Source: JALYUA01 sp038203955
GTDB lineage: Bacteria > Acidobacteriota > Thermoanaerobaculia > UBA5066 > Gp7-AA6
Reading direction: 5' to 3'
NCBI GenBank assembly: GCA_038203955.1
Contig: JBBRDK010000003.1
Coordinates: 1-64,000 of the forward strand
Length of the DNA: 64,000 nt
Shown here in pieces: positions 24,835 to 32,228 of the stretch. The first letter of the stretch is position 1, and each line of letters starts with the position of its first letter. Under the pieces are notes generated by a model. It was not told the origin of the DNA. It saw only the letters and a list, made by a program, of their open reading frames with translations, and ran no database searches. Made by a program: the position numbers and the translations under genes.

Positions 24835-25326
24835 ATGCGAACTCTCGCCCTCGCCGCGTGCCTCGCGTCTCTGGTCACGTTGGGATGCAGCGTCACCGTG
24901 GCGCCGGTCGTCGCTCCCGATCCCCAGGTCACCTGCCCCGGCGGCGTCACCGCGTGGCGTCTCGAGATCGCGGACCAGCGCGCCGATCGCTCCGATTCGC
25001 CGAAGGTCGTCGCGGCGATCCGGCAATCTCTCGTCCGGTCGCTCCCCGGATGCCAGTGGGTCTCGCAGCCGGGAGCGCCGCTCATCGGAATCGAAGTGCA
25101 CCGCTTTTCGGTCAAGCAGGACGACAACTGGGAGGCGGCGATCGAGTGGAGCGTCGTCGCGCGTGATGGAGGAGGGCGAACCCTCACCGAATTTCAGGCC
25201 GAAGCGCTGATTTCGCGGCCGAACTATCGCGGGGTGGACAACGAGAAAGCCGCGCTCCAGGAGGCTCTCGACCAGGCGATGCGGCGGACACTCACGGGTC
25301 TTCGCTCCGTCCCATCCGCGAGATAA
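24835..25326 (+). CDS. Lipoprotein of unknown function
   Basis: A 163-residue protein with a lipoprotein signal (MRTLALAACLASLVTLGC, lipobox TLGC at Cys18). The mature part begins SVTVAPVVAPDP and contains WRLEIADQRADRSDSPKVV, which resembles the DxR start of YajG-like outer-membrane lipoproteins, then a predicted mixed alpha/beta domain with VARDGGGRTLTEFQAEA. Assignment to YajG or another named family is not certain. It would be anchored in the outer membrane. It starts right after a heptamer array and is followed by a 147-nt gap in which no gene was seen. Confidence 0.65.
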   Translation: MRTLALAACLASLVTLGCSVTVAPVVAPDPQVTCPGGVTAWRLEIADQRADRSDSPKVVAAIRQSLVRSLPGCQWVSQPGAPLIGIEVHRFSVKQDDNWEAAIEWSVVARDGGGRTLTEFQAEALISRPNYRGVDNEKAALQEALDQAMRRTLTGLRSVPSAR

Positions 25327-25473
25327 CTCGACCTCCGGAGAGGACATCGGATCGCGGCCTTGCGGGGGCGCCATTCGGTCGAATCACTCTCCTGTCAGCG
25401 GGTTAGCCGGGAACGGCGCTTCTCTCTTCGTGGAATGCTTCTCGCACCCGGCACCGATGGAGGGGTATTCAGC

Positions 25474-26028
25474 ATGAAAAGGCTCATTCAGACACTTCTG
25501 TTCTGCGCCGCGATCCTCACGGCTTCCGGGGCGGCCGCCGCTTCCGCCGGCAACCAGGTTTTCGAGCTGGCCTCGATCCTCTCAGGGACCTTTACGGGCT
25601 CGACGCCCGGCAACGACCTTCGAGTCGACCTCCGTTCGGTAGGCGCCGACTCCGCCCACCCCTACGATCTCTTTCTCGAGGTCACCGGGAAGTACCAGGG
25701 CGAGAACGTCCGCCGTCAGGGGCTCGTCCGTCTCGAGCTGCAGGGAAAAGACGTGTACTTCGGTTACATCCCCCACTTCGATGCCATGGTGACCTCCATG
25801 TCCGCGATGGCCACCCAGTTCACCGACAGCGAAGCCAACGCGGCGTGCGGATTCCATCTCGCGCCGCGGGGCGACGGGTTCGCCGGCGAAACCTCCGGGT
25901 CGAGCTGCGCCTTCGCGATGCGCGGCGCGGGCGGGAAGTGGACCGTCGAGCTCGAGCCGGGCTCGATCCGGCTGCGCGATCTGAAATCGGGTGAGACGCT
26001 TCGATTCAAGAGGGTCTCGAAGGGCTGA
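25474..26028 (+). CDS. Exported protein, possibly CpcT/CpeT-like beta barrel
   Basis: A 184-residue protein. The ATG at 25474 follows GGAGGGG with ~9-nt spacing, and the frame is open upstream. A signal peptide is clear (MKRLIQTLLFCAAILTASGA). The mature part begins with FELASILSGTFTG and continues as a string of beta strands (DLRVDLRSVG, YDLFLEVTGKYQGENV, RQGLVRLELQGKDVYFGYI, ACGFHLAPRGDGFAG). The strand order and the FxLAxxLSGTF start resemble CpeT/CpcT lyase-fold proteins, which outside cyanobacteria are of unknown function. The alternative is an unrelated calycin-like fold. Confidence 0.55.
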   Translation: MKRLIQTLLFCAAILTASGAAAASAGNQVFELASILSGTFTGSTPGNDLRVDLRSVGADSAHPYDLFLEVTGKYQGENVRRQGLVRLELQGKDVYFGYIPHFDAMVTSMSAMATQFTDSEANAACGFHLAPRGDGFAGETSGSSCAFAMRGAGGKWTVELEPGSIRLRDLKSGETLRFKRVSKG

Positions 26029-26033
26029 GAGCA

Positions 26034-26066
26034 GTTCAGTTATCAGTTATCAGTCGTCAGTTCAGT
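26034..26066. repeat. Heptamer array (CAGTTAT/CAGTCGT)
   Basis: CAGTTAT twice, then CAGTCGT and CAGTTCA-like units, between the convergent CpeT-like gene and the DnaQ-like gene. This is the reverse-strand class of the TGATAAC unit. Confidence 0.85.
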
Positions 26067-26082
26067 ACACGGTGCCCGGTTC

Positions 26083-26895
26083 TCAATTGCCGGGTGGCGA
26101 TGCCCCTGAGGGACCCGACTCGTCCGGCGCCGGGGACAGGAACCTGCGGACGATTTCCTTGACCGGGATCGAGAACTCGCCTTTCATGATCCACGTGAGG
26201 AACCCGGGCTCATCTCGGTTCATGTCCTTCAGCGTGCGCCCGCGATTCCGTCCGAAGTTGACGGTCGGCTCTCCGTTGATGAGCCGGATCCGGCCTTCCG
26301 GGTCCATGTCCTTGTCCAGTCCCGCGCAGTAGAGCTCGTGCAGCTCGAGCACGGAGCGGGGCAGTTGCTCGTACCGCGCGAGCTGCCCTTCGAGCACCCT
26401 CAGGGTCATCTCCGCATCCGCGAGCGCCCCGTGAGCGCCCGCGTGATCCGACTGACAGTAGAAACGGGCGGCCGCGGACAGGTGGCGCGGCTCGTGCGCG
26501 AAGAAGATCCGCTGCGCATCCACGAGCCGTCGATTCGATATGTCGAACTCGAGTCCCGCCCGCAGGAACTCGATCCTCAGGACCGGCAGATCGAAACCGG
26601 CGATGTTGTAGCCGGCGAGATCGCAGCCATCGAGGAAGGCCGCGAGCTCCTGCGCGAGCTCCGCGAAGCCGGCGAGCCCCGCGACGTCGGCGTCCGAAAT
26701 TCCGTGAATCGCCGTCGATCCCGGGGGAATGGGCATCCGAGGGTTCATCCGCCGCACCCAGCTCTCGCGGCGGCCATCGGGATGGACCTTCACGCACGCG
26801 ATTTCCACGATGCGGTCTGCCCGGGGGTTGGTGCCGGTCGTTTCCGTATCGAACACGACCATGGGCCGATCGAGAGCCAGGAGCTTGTCGAGCAT
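26083..26895 (-). CDS. DnaQ-like 3'-5' exonuclease (RNase T/epsilon family)
   Basis: A 270-residue protein from ATG 26895. Exo I is FDTETTGTNPRADRIVEIA with Asp16/Glu18. The region also shows STAIHGISDADV, Exo II GYNIAGFDLPVLRIEF near residue 88 and Exo III HGALADAEMTLRVL near 150. All carboxylates of the DEDDh type and the His are present, so it should be an active exonuclease on DNA or RNA. The C-terminal ~80 residues contain NGEPTVNFGRNRGRTLKDM and a LTWIMKGEF stretch, typical of the Exonuc_X-T C-terminal (DUF3820-like) extension. It is not the replicative epsilon in an obvious operon. Confidence 0.9.
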   Translation of the reverse strand: MLDKLLALDRPMVVFDTETTGTNPRADRIVEIACVKVHPDGRRESWVRRMNPRMPIPPGSTAIHGISDADVAGLAGFAELAQELAAFLDGCDLAGYNIAGFDLPVLRIEFLRAGLEFDISNRRLVDAQRIFFAHEPRHLSAAARFYCQSDHAGAHGALADAEMTLRVLEGQLARYEQLPRSVLELHELYCAGLDKDMDPEGRIRLINGEPTVNFGRNRGRTLKDMNRDEPGFLTWIMKGEFSIPVKEIVRRFLSPAPDESGPSGASPPGN

Positions 26896-26915
26896 GAAAG
26901 AAGAGATCGTAACCG

Positions 26916-27020
26916 ATGCGCGGTGCGGCCGCGCTCTCAACCCATGCGCGGTCCGGCCGCATGCAAACGATGCGCTGTCAAGCCGCACGTAAACAATGCG
27001 CGGTCCGGCCGCGTAATGGC
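26916..27020. repeat. Four ~26-nt direct repeats (ATGCGCGGTCCGGCCGC...)
   Basis: Copies begin at 26916, 26944, 26970 and 26996, each ATGCGCGGTCCGGCCGC or a close variant followed by AWGYAAAC. The spacing is 28, 26 and 26 nt, close to two and a half helix turns. They fill the divergent gap between the exonuclease start and the small gene at 27054. The core GCGGTCCGGCCGC is partly palindromic, which suits cooperative protein binding. Confidence 0.85.
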
Positions 27021-27053
27021 CCGCGTTTTGCTCCCTATATCCGGCGGAGAGCG

Positions 27054-27338
27054 ATGATGGTCCCTCGTGTGGCAGCGGTTCGAGTCGAGACCCGGTGGGA
27101 GACGCGGCGCCCGGTCATGCACTGCGTCGCGCGCCTCACGCGGGCGCTGAGCCGGCGGGAGCGGGAGGAAATGAACCGATTCCCGGAGTTTCGGGTCGGC
27201 GACGATGGCGTCACTTACTCATGCCGCCCCGAGGAGACGGAGGCCGCGGAGAAGCGACTCTCGAGCGCGTTGCGCGTCGTCGCCGACGTCTCCGACAAGC
27301 CGCGGAGGCCGCACCTGATCCCCGTCCCCCCTCGCTGA
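27054..27338 (+). CDS. Small basic protein, hypothetical
   Basis: A 94-residue protein starting at ATG 27054 (a second ATG follows directly), with GGAGAG 6 nt upstream and a CTATAT stretch a little before that. The first half is Arg/Val-rich (RETRWETRRPVM), while the second half has FPEFRVGDDGVTYSCRPEETEAAEKRL, which looks like a real folded segment. It ends PHLIPVPPR. No family was recognised. Downstream is a heptamer array and the convergent PLD gene. It could be an overprediction. Confidence 0.4.
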   Translation: MMVPRVAAVRVETRWETRRPVMHCVARLTRALSRREREEMNRFPEFRVGDDGVTYSCRPEETEAAEKRLSSALRVVADVSDKPRRPHLIPVPPR

Positions 27339-27388
27339 TCGGAACGGGAGTCCGGTTCTCAGGTCAGCACCGAAAACTGAAGAGACAC

Positions 27389-27425
27389 CTGAAAACTGAA
27401 GACTGACAACTGAAAACTGATAGCT
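27389..27425. repeat. Heptamer array (CTGAAAA/CTGACAA/CTGAAGA)
   Basis: CTGAAAA, CTGAAGA, CTGACAA, CTGAAAA, CTGATAG. It lies at the 3' end of the PLD gene (minus) and after the 27054 gene (plus). Confidence 0.85.
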
Positions 27426-27427
27426 CT

Positions 27428-28693
27428 TCAGTAATTCTCGGAGAACAGCCAGAAGAAGAGCTCGCCGAATCGCGCGAGCAACCCCCGCCTGTGCCATTTT
27501 TCCTTGGTGAACTGCTCGCTTCGAGACAGATCGACCTCGATCATCTTCTCGACGGAGTCCGCAAAGCGCCGGTCGTAGACGGAGACGCTCGCCTCGCCGT
27601 TTCTCTTCATCGAGCGGTTGACGAAGTTGATCGAGCCGATGGACGTCCAGATTCCGTCGACGACCATCACCTTGTTGTGCATCATCGTCGGAAGGTACTC
27701 GAAGATCTGCACCCCTCCGTCGAGCAGCTCGTTGTAATGAAAACGCGACGCATTGCGGACGTTGGGACTGTCGATGTGCTTGCCGGGCACCAGGACGCGA
27801 ACGTCGACGCCGCGCGCGACGGCCTGGACGAGCCCCTGCCGGATCTGACGGTCGGGGACGAAGTACGCGTTCTCGATCCAGATGCGGCGGCGCGCCGCCT
27901 GGATGGCCATGTAGTACTGGAGCTTGGCCATCGAGCTCTGGTCGGTGCGCGAGCTCGAGATCGCCTGCGCGAGCATGTCGCCGGCGGGGCGCGACTCCGG
28001 AAACTGCGCGCTGCCATGCAGGACCTCGCCCGTCGTGTGGACCCAGTCCTCGAAGAAGATGTGCTGAAGCTGGGCGACGACCGGCCCCTCCACGCGAATC
28101 ATGGTTTCCCGCCATTCCCCCGGATTGCGCGCGTCTCCCTTCCACCGGTCGTCGATCCCGACGCCGCCACAGAACCCGATGCGGCCGTCGACCGTGAAGA
28201 TCCGCCGATGCGTCCGATTGCCCACCTTGTAGAGCGAATAGACGCGGAGGGGTTTGTAAACCTCGACGCGCGCTCCGGCCGCAGTCATCTCGTCCGCGAG
28301 CGCGCCTAAAGACGAGCCCCAGCCGTCCACGAGCACGCGGACGGCCACCCCGTGCCGGGCGCGATCGGCGAGGACGCGCGCCACGCGAGTCCCGAGCTCT
28401 CCGTCGTCGAAGATGTACGCCTCGAGGTTGATCGAGGCCCGCGCCTGCTCGAACGCCTCGATCATCGAGCCGAAGATCGCGTCCCCGTTCTGGAGGAGCG
28501 CGGCCCGGTTCTCGGCAACCAGATCCGTCCCGAACGCATCGAGGGACCGCCGGAATTCAGCGCTGTCGACGCCGTAGGACGGCTCGTAGTCGTAAACCGT
28601 TCGCTTCTCGGAAAAAATGTAGGAACAGCCGGTCAAGGGAAGCAGCAGCGCCACGGCCGTTGAGAACGCGAGGACACGCCTCCCTCGATTCAC
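27428..28693 (-). CDS. Phospholipase D-fold lipoprotein (cardiolipin-synthase-like), copy 1
   Basis: A 421-residue protein with GTG start 28693 and lipoprotein signal ending LLLPLTGC (Cys23). Two PLD domains are present. The second is canonical: MHNKVMVVDG then SIGSINF. The first reads THRRIFTVDGRIGFCGG, so the HxK Lys is Arg; the family motif is HxKxxxxD. Cardiolipin-synthase-type PLDs exchange phosphatidyl groups in membranes. The paired paralogue at 28940-30256 is divergently oriented and 246 nt away, and a third copy lies at 58540. Whether the Arg variant is active needs testing. No upstream C-terminal extension is seen. Confidence 0.88.
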   Translation of the reverse strand: MNRGRRVLAFSTAVALLLPLTGCSYIFSEKRTVYDYEPSYGVDSAEFRRSLDAFGTDLVAENRAALLQNGDAIFGSMIEAFEQARASINLEAYIFDDGELGTRVARVLADRARHGVAVRVLVDGWGSSLGALADEMTAAGARVEVYKPLRVYSLYKVGNRTHRRIFTVDGRIGFCGGVGIDDRWKGDARNPGEWRETMIRVEGPVVAQLQHIFFEDWVHTTGEVLHGSAQFPESRPAGDMLAQAISSSRTDQSSMAKLQYYMAIQAARRRIWIENAYFVPDRQIRQGLVQAVARGVDVRVLVPGKHIDSPNVRNASRFHYNELLDGGVQIFEYLPTMMHNKVMVVDGIWTSIGSINFVNRSMKRNGEASVSVYDRRFADSVEKMIEVDLSRSEQFTKEKWHRRGLLARFGELFFWLFSENY

Positions 28694-28766
28694 TCGAGCG
28701 CCTCCACTCGAGGGAGCTCCCGGCGACCGCCGCCCGACCGCGGTGAAGGCCCGCCCCTCACCCCGG

Positions 28767-28793
28767 CCCTCTCCCCGGCGCCCGGGGAGAGGG
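28767..28793. repeat. REP-like palindrome (CCCTCTCCCCGG hairpin)
   Basis: A perfect 12-bp inverted repeat, CCCTCTCCCCGG-cgc-CCGGGGAGAGGG, preceded by CCCTCACCCCGG and followed by GAGGGTCAC. It sits in the divergent gap between two PLD genes. The CCCTCACCCC/GGGAGAGGG style is widely seen in repeated extragenic palindromes of GC-rich bacteria. Only one copy is visible in this window. Confidence 0.7.
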
Positions 28794-28939
28794 AGGGTCA
28801 CTGTGGCTCCTCACCCGCACTGGCGGATACGCTCGCCCCGAGAGAAGTCTCCCGACCGAAGGGAGGGAGGAGGCTCTCGGAGCGGGAGCGTGAGCGAGCG
28901 CAGCGAGCGGAAGCGACGGCCTGGATATACCCTGTCTGC

Positions 28940-30256
28940 ATGCGTTTCAAACGAGCCCGGCGGCCGCGCAAGCCAAAAGTCTATCGAATCCCCGTCGAGA
29001 CCTACGTCATCGCGCTCGGGATCGCCTTTGCGTTCTCCATCGCGATGTCGATGCTATCGAAGCCCAGGGAGGTGCATTACCTGCTCCCGCACCGCTTCAC
29101 GGTCGAGGACGCGGCCTTCCTCCCCTCCGCCCACGCGCTCGCGGATCCCGCGATCCTGCCGGGAAATCGGGTTCGCGTGCTGGTCAACGGAGCGGAAATC
29201 TTCCCGGCGATGATCGCCGCCATCAAAGGCGCCGAACGCACGGTGAACCTCGAGTCGTACATCTTCTGGTCGGGCTCGGTCGCCTCCCAATTCCGGGATG
29301 CGCTCGCCGAACGCGCCCGCCACGGGGTGCGCGTCCGGCTGATGCTCGATTCGGTGGGGTCCAAGTCGAAGCTGAAGGACGAGGACGTCTCCGCTCTGCG
29401 GCAGGCGGGCTGCGTCGTCGAGCTCTACCATCCTCTTCGCCCGTGGAACCTGAACCAGGTCGACAACCGAACGCACCGCAGGATTCTGGTGGTGGACGGC
29501 CGGGTCGGCTTTACCGGGGGCGCAGGGATCGGCGACGAGTGGATCGGCAATGCGGACGCGAAGGAGCACTGGCGGGACACTCACGTGCAGGTGGAAGGAC
29601 CCGTCGTCGCGGAGCTCCAGGCCGCGTTCCTGGAAAACTGGTCGGAGGTCCGCGGCGAAGCGCTCCTCGGAGAGGATTTCTATCCGCGTCTCGAGTCCGT
29701 CGGGGAGAGCCGGTCTCAGGTCATCCACTCGACGTCGAGGTCGCCGAGCTCCGCGACCAAGCTCCTCTACGCCGTTTCCATTGCTTCGTCGAAAAAGCGG
29801 CTCTTCATTTCGAACTCCTACTTTCTTCCCGACAAGCAGACGAGCACGGCGCTCGTCGAGGCCTCCCGGCGGGGGGTCGACGTGAAGGTGATCGTGCCGG
29901 GCGAGGTCAACGACGTGCCGGCCACCAAGGCAGGCGGACGCTCCGCGTTCGGGGAGCTGCTGAGAGGCGGCGTGAAGATATTCGAATATCAGCCGACGAT
30001 GTTTCATCCCAAGACCATGGTCGTCGACGGACTCTTCTCGACCATCGGGTCCACGAACTTCGACAACCGGTCGTTTCGCCGCAACGACGAGATCAACCTG
30101 ACAGTCGCGGATCCCCGCGTGGGCCGGCGGATGGAGGAGCTGTTTCAAACCGATCTCGCGCGTTCCCGGCCCTACACGTTCCAGGACTACCAGCGACGGT
30201 CGATGAAGGACCGGATCTTGGAGTGGGCGATCCTCCCGTTCCGTTCGGAGCTGTGA
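28940..30256 (+). CDS. Phospholipase D-fold protein (cardiolipin-synthase-like), copy 2
   Basis: A 438-residue protein with a basic N-terminus and one TM segment (YVIALGIAFAFSIAMSML, ~residues 26-43). The first PLD motif reads THRRILVVDGRVGFTGG, again with Arg in place of the motif Lys. The second is intact: FHPKTMVVDG then TIGSTNF. An NRSFRRNDE segment follows. The order of domains is as in the cls family. It lies divergently beside copy 1 and is likely an inner-membrane phosphatidyltransferase or nuclease-fold relative. The gap to 30521 contains the sigma54-like promoter and sRNA. Confidence 0.88.
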   Translation: MRFKRARRPRKPKVYRIPVETYVIALGIAFAFSIAMSMLSKPREVHYLLPHRFTVEDAAFLPSAHALADPAILPGNRVRVLVNGAEIFPAMIAAIKGAERTVNLESYIFWSGSVASQFRDALAERARHGVRVRLMLDSVGSKSKLKDEDVSALRQAGCVVELYHPLRPWNLNQVDNRTHRRILVVDGRVGFTGGAGIGDEWIGNADAKEHWRDTHVQVEGPVVAELQAAFLENWSEVRGEALLGEDFYPRLESVGESRSQVIHSTSRSPSSATKLLYAVSIASSKKRLFISNSYFLPDKQTSTALVEASRRGVDVKVIVPGEVNDVPATKAGGRSAFGELLRGGVKIFEYQPTMFHPKTMVVDGLFSTIGSTNFDNRSFRRNDEINLTVADPRVGRRMEELFQTDLARSRPYTFQDYQRRSMKDRILEWAILPFRSEL

Positions 30257-30300
30257 CGGGTCTGACACTTCGTACAAACCACGTTACAAAAGCGGGTTGA

Positions 30301-30323
30301 CCAGTGACAACAATAGTCACCGG
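30301..30323. promoter_or_regulatory. Candidate enhancer-binding site (CCAGTGAC...GTCACCGG)
   Basis: CCAGTGAC-N7-GTCACCGG is an imperfect palindrome with one mismatch, centred at 30312, about 98 nt before the predicted start of the small RNA. The distance and symmetry suit a sigma54 activator (NtrC-type) binding site. Confidence 0.45.
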
Positions 30324-30382
30324 CAGGGTGTCATGATCGTTTTTGCACTATTGGAATCAGTCACTTAGCTTGGGGTGAACGC

Positions 30383-30401
30383 TGGCCGCCCGCTTGCAAT
30401 A
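30383..30401 (+). promoter_or_regulatory. Sigma54-type -24/-12 promoter
   Basis: TGGCCGCCCGCTTGCAATA carries GG at 30384-30385 and GC at 30396-30397 with correct spacing, and the TTGCAATA end is a strong match to TGGCAC-N5-TTGCA. The -24 half is weaker. It reads on the plus strand toward the candidate small RNA. Confidence 0.55.
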
Positions 30402-30408
30402 CTGTTCG

Positions 30409-30480
30409 GCGAGGAAACAAAATCCTCACCTCCTCCTTTCGCCCCCCCGGCGGCCCCACCCCGTCCGGGGGACTTTTTTT
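30409..30480 (+). ncRNA. Candidate small RNA with anti-Shine-Dalgarno region
   Basis: A ~72-nt transcript predicted from the -24/-12 promoter to the terminator at 30444-30480. It contains CCTCACCTCCTCC, complementary to ribosome-binding sites, followed by a C-rich hairpin. No open frame fits. The region is more structured than neighbouring gaps. It could alternatively be the leader/attenuator of the zinc-ribbon gene at 30521. The combination of a sigma54-type site, an upstream palindrome and a terminator is the support; there is no direct evidence of expression. Confidence 0.45.
30444..30480 (+). terminator. Rho-independent terminator
   Basis: CCCCCGG (30444-30450), a 14-nt loop, CCGGGGG (30465-30471), then AC and seven T (30474-30480). 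It ends the candidate sRNA. Confidence 0.75.
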
Positions 30481-30520
30481 GCCCGAAAGGCGCGGCTCGC
30501 TTCTTGCTGCCCTGGGCGAC

Positions 30521-30721
30521 ATGAAACGGAAAGAAGTCGAGCAACGCCAGGCGGATACCTCCAACCCTCCTTCCGTCGCGCAGGACAGCCGGCCGCCCGA
30601 ACAGCTCGAGTCCACGACCCGCCACATCTTCCTCGTGAAGGATGGTCATTACCGGTGCACGCGATGCGGCGCCGCCATGAGTGATCGTTCCCTCGATGAG
30701 GAGTGCCCGGGGGACGGTTGA
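30521..30721 (+). CDS. Small zinc-ribbon-like protein
   Basis: A 66-residue protein from ATG 30521. The C-terminal half reads FLVKDGHYRCTRCGAAMSD and then EECPGDG. The CxxC pair plus a third Cys is a small treble-clef or zinc-ribbon-like motif, although the fourth ligand is unclear. The N-terminal half is polar (KRKEVEQRQADTSNPPS). It sits just after the sRNA terminator, so it may be read from its own promoter or from read-through. The function is unknown; similar small CxxC proteins bind metal or RNA. Confidence 0.55.
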   Translation: MKRKEVEQRQADTSNPPSVAQDSRPPEQLESTTRHIFLVKDGHYRCTRCGAAMSDRSLDEECPGDG

Positions 30722-30744
30722 GCGTTGAGCGTTCAGCGTTGAGT
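30719..30744. repeat. Heptamer array (TTGAGCG/TTCAGCG)
   Basis: TTGAGCG, TTGAGCG, TTCAGCG and TTGAG, starting at the zinc-ribbon stop codon. Confidence 0.85.
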
Positions 30745-30772
30745 CTCTGATTCGGGCCTTCCGCCTGATCTC

Positions 30773-30857
30773 CTTCGATTCCCGATTCCGATCTAGTTGA
30801 CCGCGGAGTACCGCGGCCGTCTCGCTCCCCGTTGGTCGCTCGGCTCCCGTTTCCCGG
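30773..30857 (-). repeat. Dispersed element, copy B (inverted)
   Basis: The minus-strand copy reads GGGAAACGGGAGCCGAGCGA, CCAACGG, then the core CCGCGGTACTCCGCGG and TCAACTAGATCGG, ending in GGAATCGGGAATCG heptamers. It fills the gap between the zinc-ribbon gene and glk. Confidence 0.9.
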
Positions 30858-30875
30858 CCTGATACCGTCGCCCGG

Positions 30876-31907
30876 ATGCGCGTGCTCGCGGGAGATATCG
30901 GCGGCACGAAGACCGCCGTCGCCATCGTCGAGGTCGGCGTGCGTCGGCTCACGCTCGAACGGTCGAAGAAGTATGCGAGCGGCGATTACGGCTCGCTCGA
31001 GGAGATCCTGGAGGACTTCCTCGCGCGCGAACGCCGCGTTCCCCGCTCCGCCGGCTTCGGCGTTGCTGGCCCGGTCGTCGCCGGGGCGTCCCGAATCACC
31101 AAGCTGCCCTGGCTGATCGCCGAGAAGCGGCTCTCGCGAGCCCTCCAGATCCCTCGCGTCACGCTCGTGAACGATTTCGTGGCCGCGGCGCTCGGGATTC
31201 CGTATCTGACGCGGAGGCAGTTCGCCACCGTCGCGGCCGGCGAGCCGGAGCGCGGCGGCGCGATGGCGTTGATCGGCGCGGGGACGGGCCTCGGCCAGGC
31301 GGCCTTGTGGACGGCGGGCGGACGAGTGGAGGCCTTGCCGTCGCAGGGAGGCCATGCGGACTTCGGGCCCCGCAATCCCCGGGAGGACCGCATGGTGGTT
31401 TTCGTGCGGCGCCGGTTCGGCCGGGTCAGCCGCGACCGGCTCCTGTCGGGCGAGGGGCTGGCGCACATCTACGATTTCCTCAAGGAAGACGGCGTTGCCG
31501 CGGAGTCCGACGCCGTCGCGCACGCCTTCGCAACGGAGGACCGCGCGGCGGTCATCGGCCGCCTCGGGCTGTCCGGGGGGGATCGTCTCTGCGCCGAGGC
31601 CCTCGCGACGTTCGTTTCGATTTACGGGTCCGAGGCGGGAAATCTGGCGCTCCAGTACCGCTCGACGGGGGGACTCTATGTGGGGGGAGGCATCGCGACC
31701 CGGATCCTTCCGGCCCTGCTCGGCGGCTCCTTTCTGGAGGCGTTCCGGAACAAGCCGCCGATGGAGGAGCTCCTGGCCCGCATTCCGATCCGGATCGTGC
31801 GCGAGCCGAGGCTCGGGCTCTTCGGCGCGGCGGCCGCCGCCTACCGGACCGCGATCGAGACGACGCGTCCCTCTTCGAAGACAACGCGCCGCGCCGCCCG
31901 GCGGTAA
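30876..31907 (+). CDS. glk: Glucokinase
   Basis: A 343-residue ASKHA-fold kinase phosphorylating glucose to glucose 6-phosphate. It shows GDIGGTKTAVAIVE at residue 6 (phosphate 1), FGVAGPV near 63, TLVNDFVAAALG near 100 with the catalytic Asp, LIGAGTGLGQA near 134, then SQGGHADFGPRN near 153 and GGIATRIL near 275. This is the Glk (PF02685) type, not ROK. It has a slight C-terminal basic extension (KTTRRAARR) that overlaps the convergent SmpA-like gene by 67 nt. The start ATG lies 19 nt after a dispersed element. Confidence 0.93.
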   Translation: MRVLAGDIGGTKTAVAIVEVGVRRLTLERSKKYASGDYGSLEEILEDFLARERRVPRSAGFGVAGPVVAGASRITKLPWLIAEKRLSRALQIPRVTLVNDFVAAALGIPYLTRRQFATVAAGEPERGGAMALIGAGTGLGQAALWTAGGRVEALPSQGGHADFGPRNPREDRMVVFVRRRFGRVSRDRLLSGEGLAHIYDFLKEDGVAAESDAVAHAFATEDRAAVIGRLGLSGGDRLCAEALATFVSIYGSEAGNLALQYRSTGGLYVGGGIATRILPALLGGSFLEAFRNKPPMEELLARIPIRIVREPRLGLFGAAAAAYRTAIETTRPSSKTTRRAARR

Positions 31908-32212
31908 TCCCAGCGGACCAGCCTCCGTCCTTCTTCCTTGTATTCGACGGTCGAATCGGGCTGCCCGAGGAGGCCACGCACTTCCGAATAGGTCATTCCT
32001 TCCTTGACCATGCCGACGGCCACGTCCTGGTCCCCGGCGACGGCGGGCGCCGCCTCCGCGACGACGCGCTTGTGCTCGGACTCCTGGACGACGGCGTTGG
32101 TCTTCAGCAGGGGATTGGTCAGCCGGTCGATGAGGCCCGATACCGTGGGCTTGTCGCGGACGATCCAGAGAACGACGAGGACGACGACGACGAGAAGTAT
32201 GAGGCGCTTCAC
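31841..32212 (-). CDS. SmpA/BamE-like small membrane protein
   Basis: A 123-residue protein with an N-terminal TM anchor (MKRLILLVVVVLVVLWIV). After a 50-residue linker comes a SmpA/OmlA-like segment: VKEGMTYSEVRGLLGQPD, then the typical RLVRWDYRRAARRVVFEEGRV strand pair. It is a membrane-anchored relative of BamE-type fold proteins; outer-membrane assembly is a family-level guess. Its 3' end runs 67 nt into the end of glk on the opposite strand. It is 16 nt downstream of the next minus-strand gene. Confidence 0.75.
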   Translation of the reverse strand: MKRLILLVVVVLVVLWIVRDKPTVSGLIDRLTNPLLKTNAVVQESEHKRVVAEAAPAVAGDQDVAVGMVKEGMTYSEVRGLLGQPDSTVEYKEEGRRLVRWDYRRAARRVVFEEGRVVSIAVR

Positions 32213-32228
32213 GTCGAGACCCGGTCTT

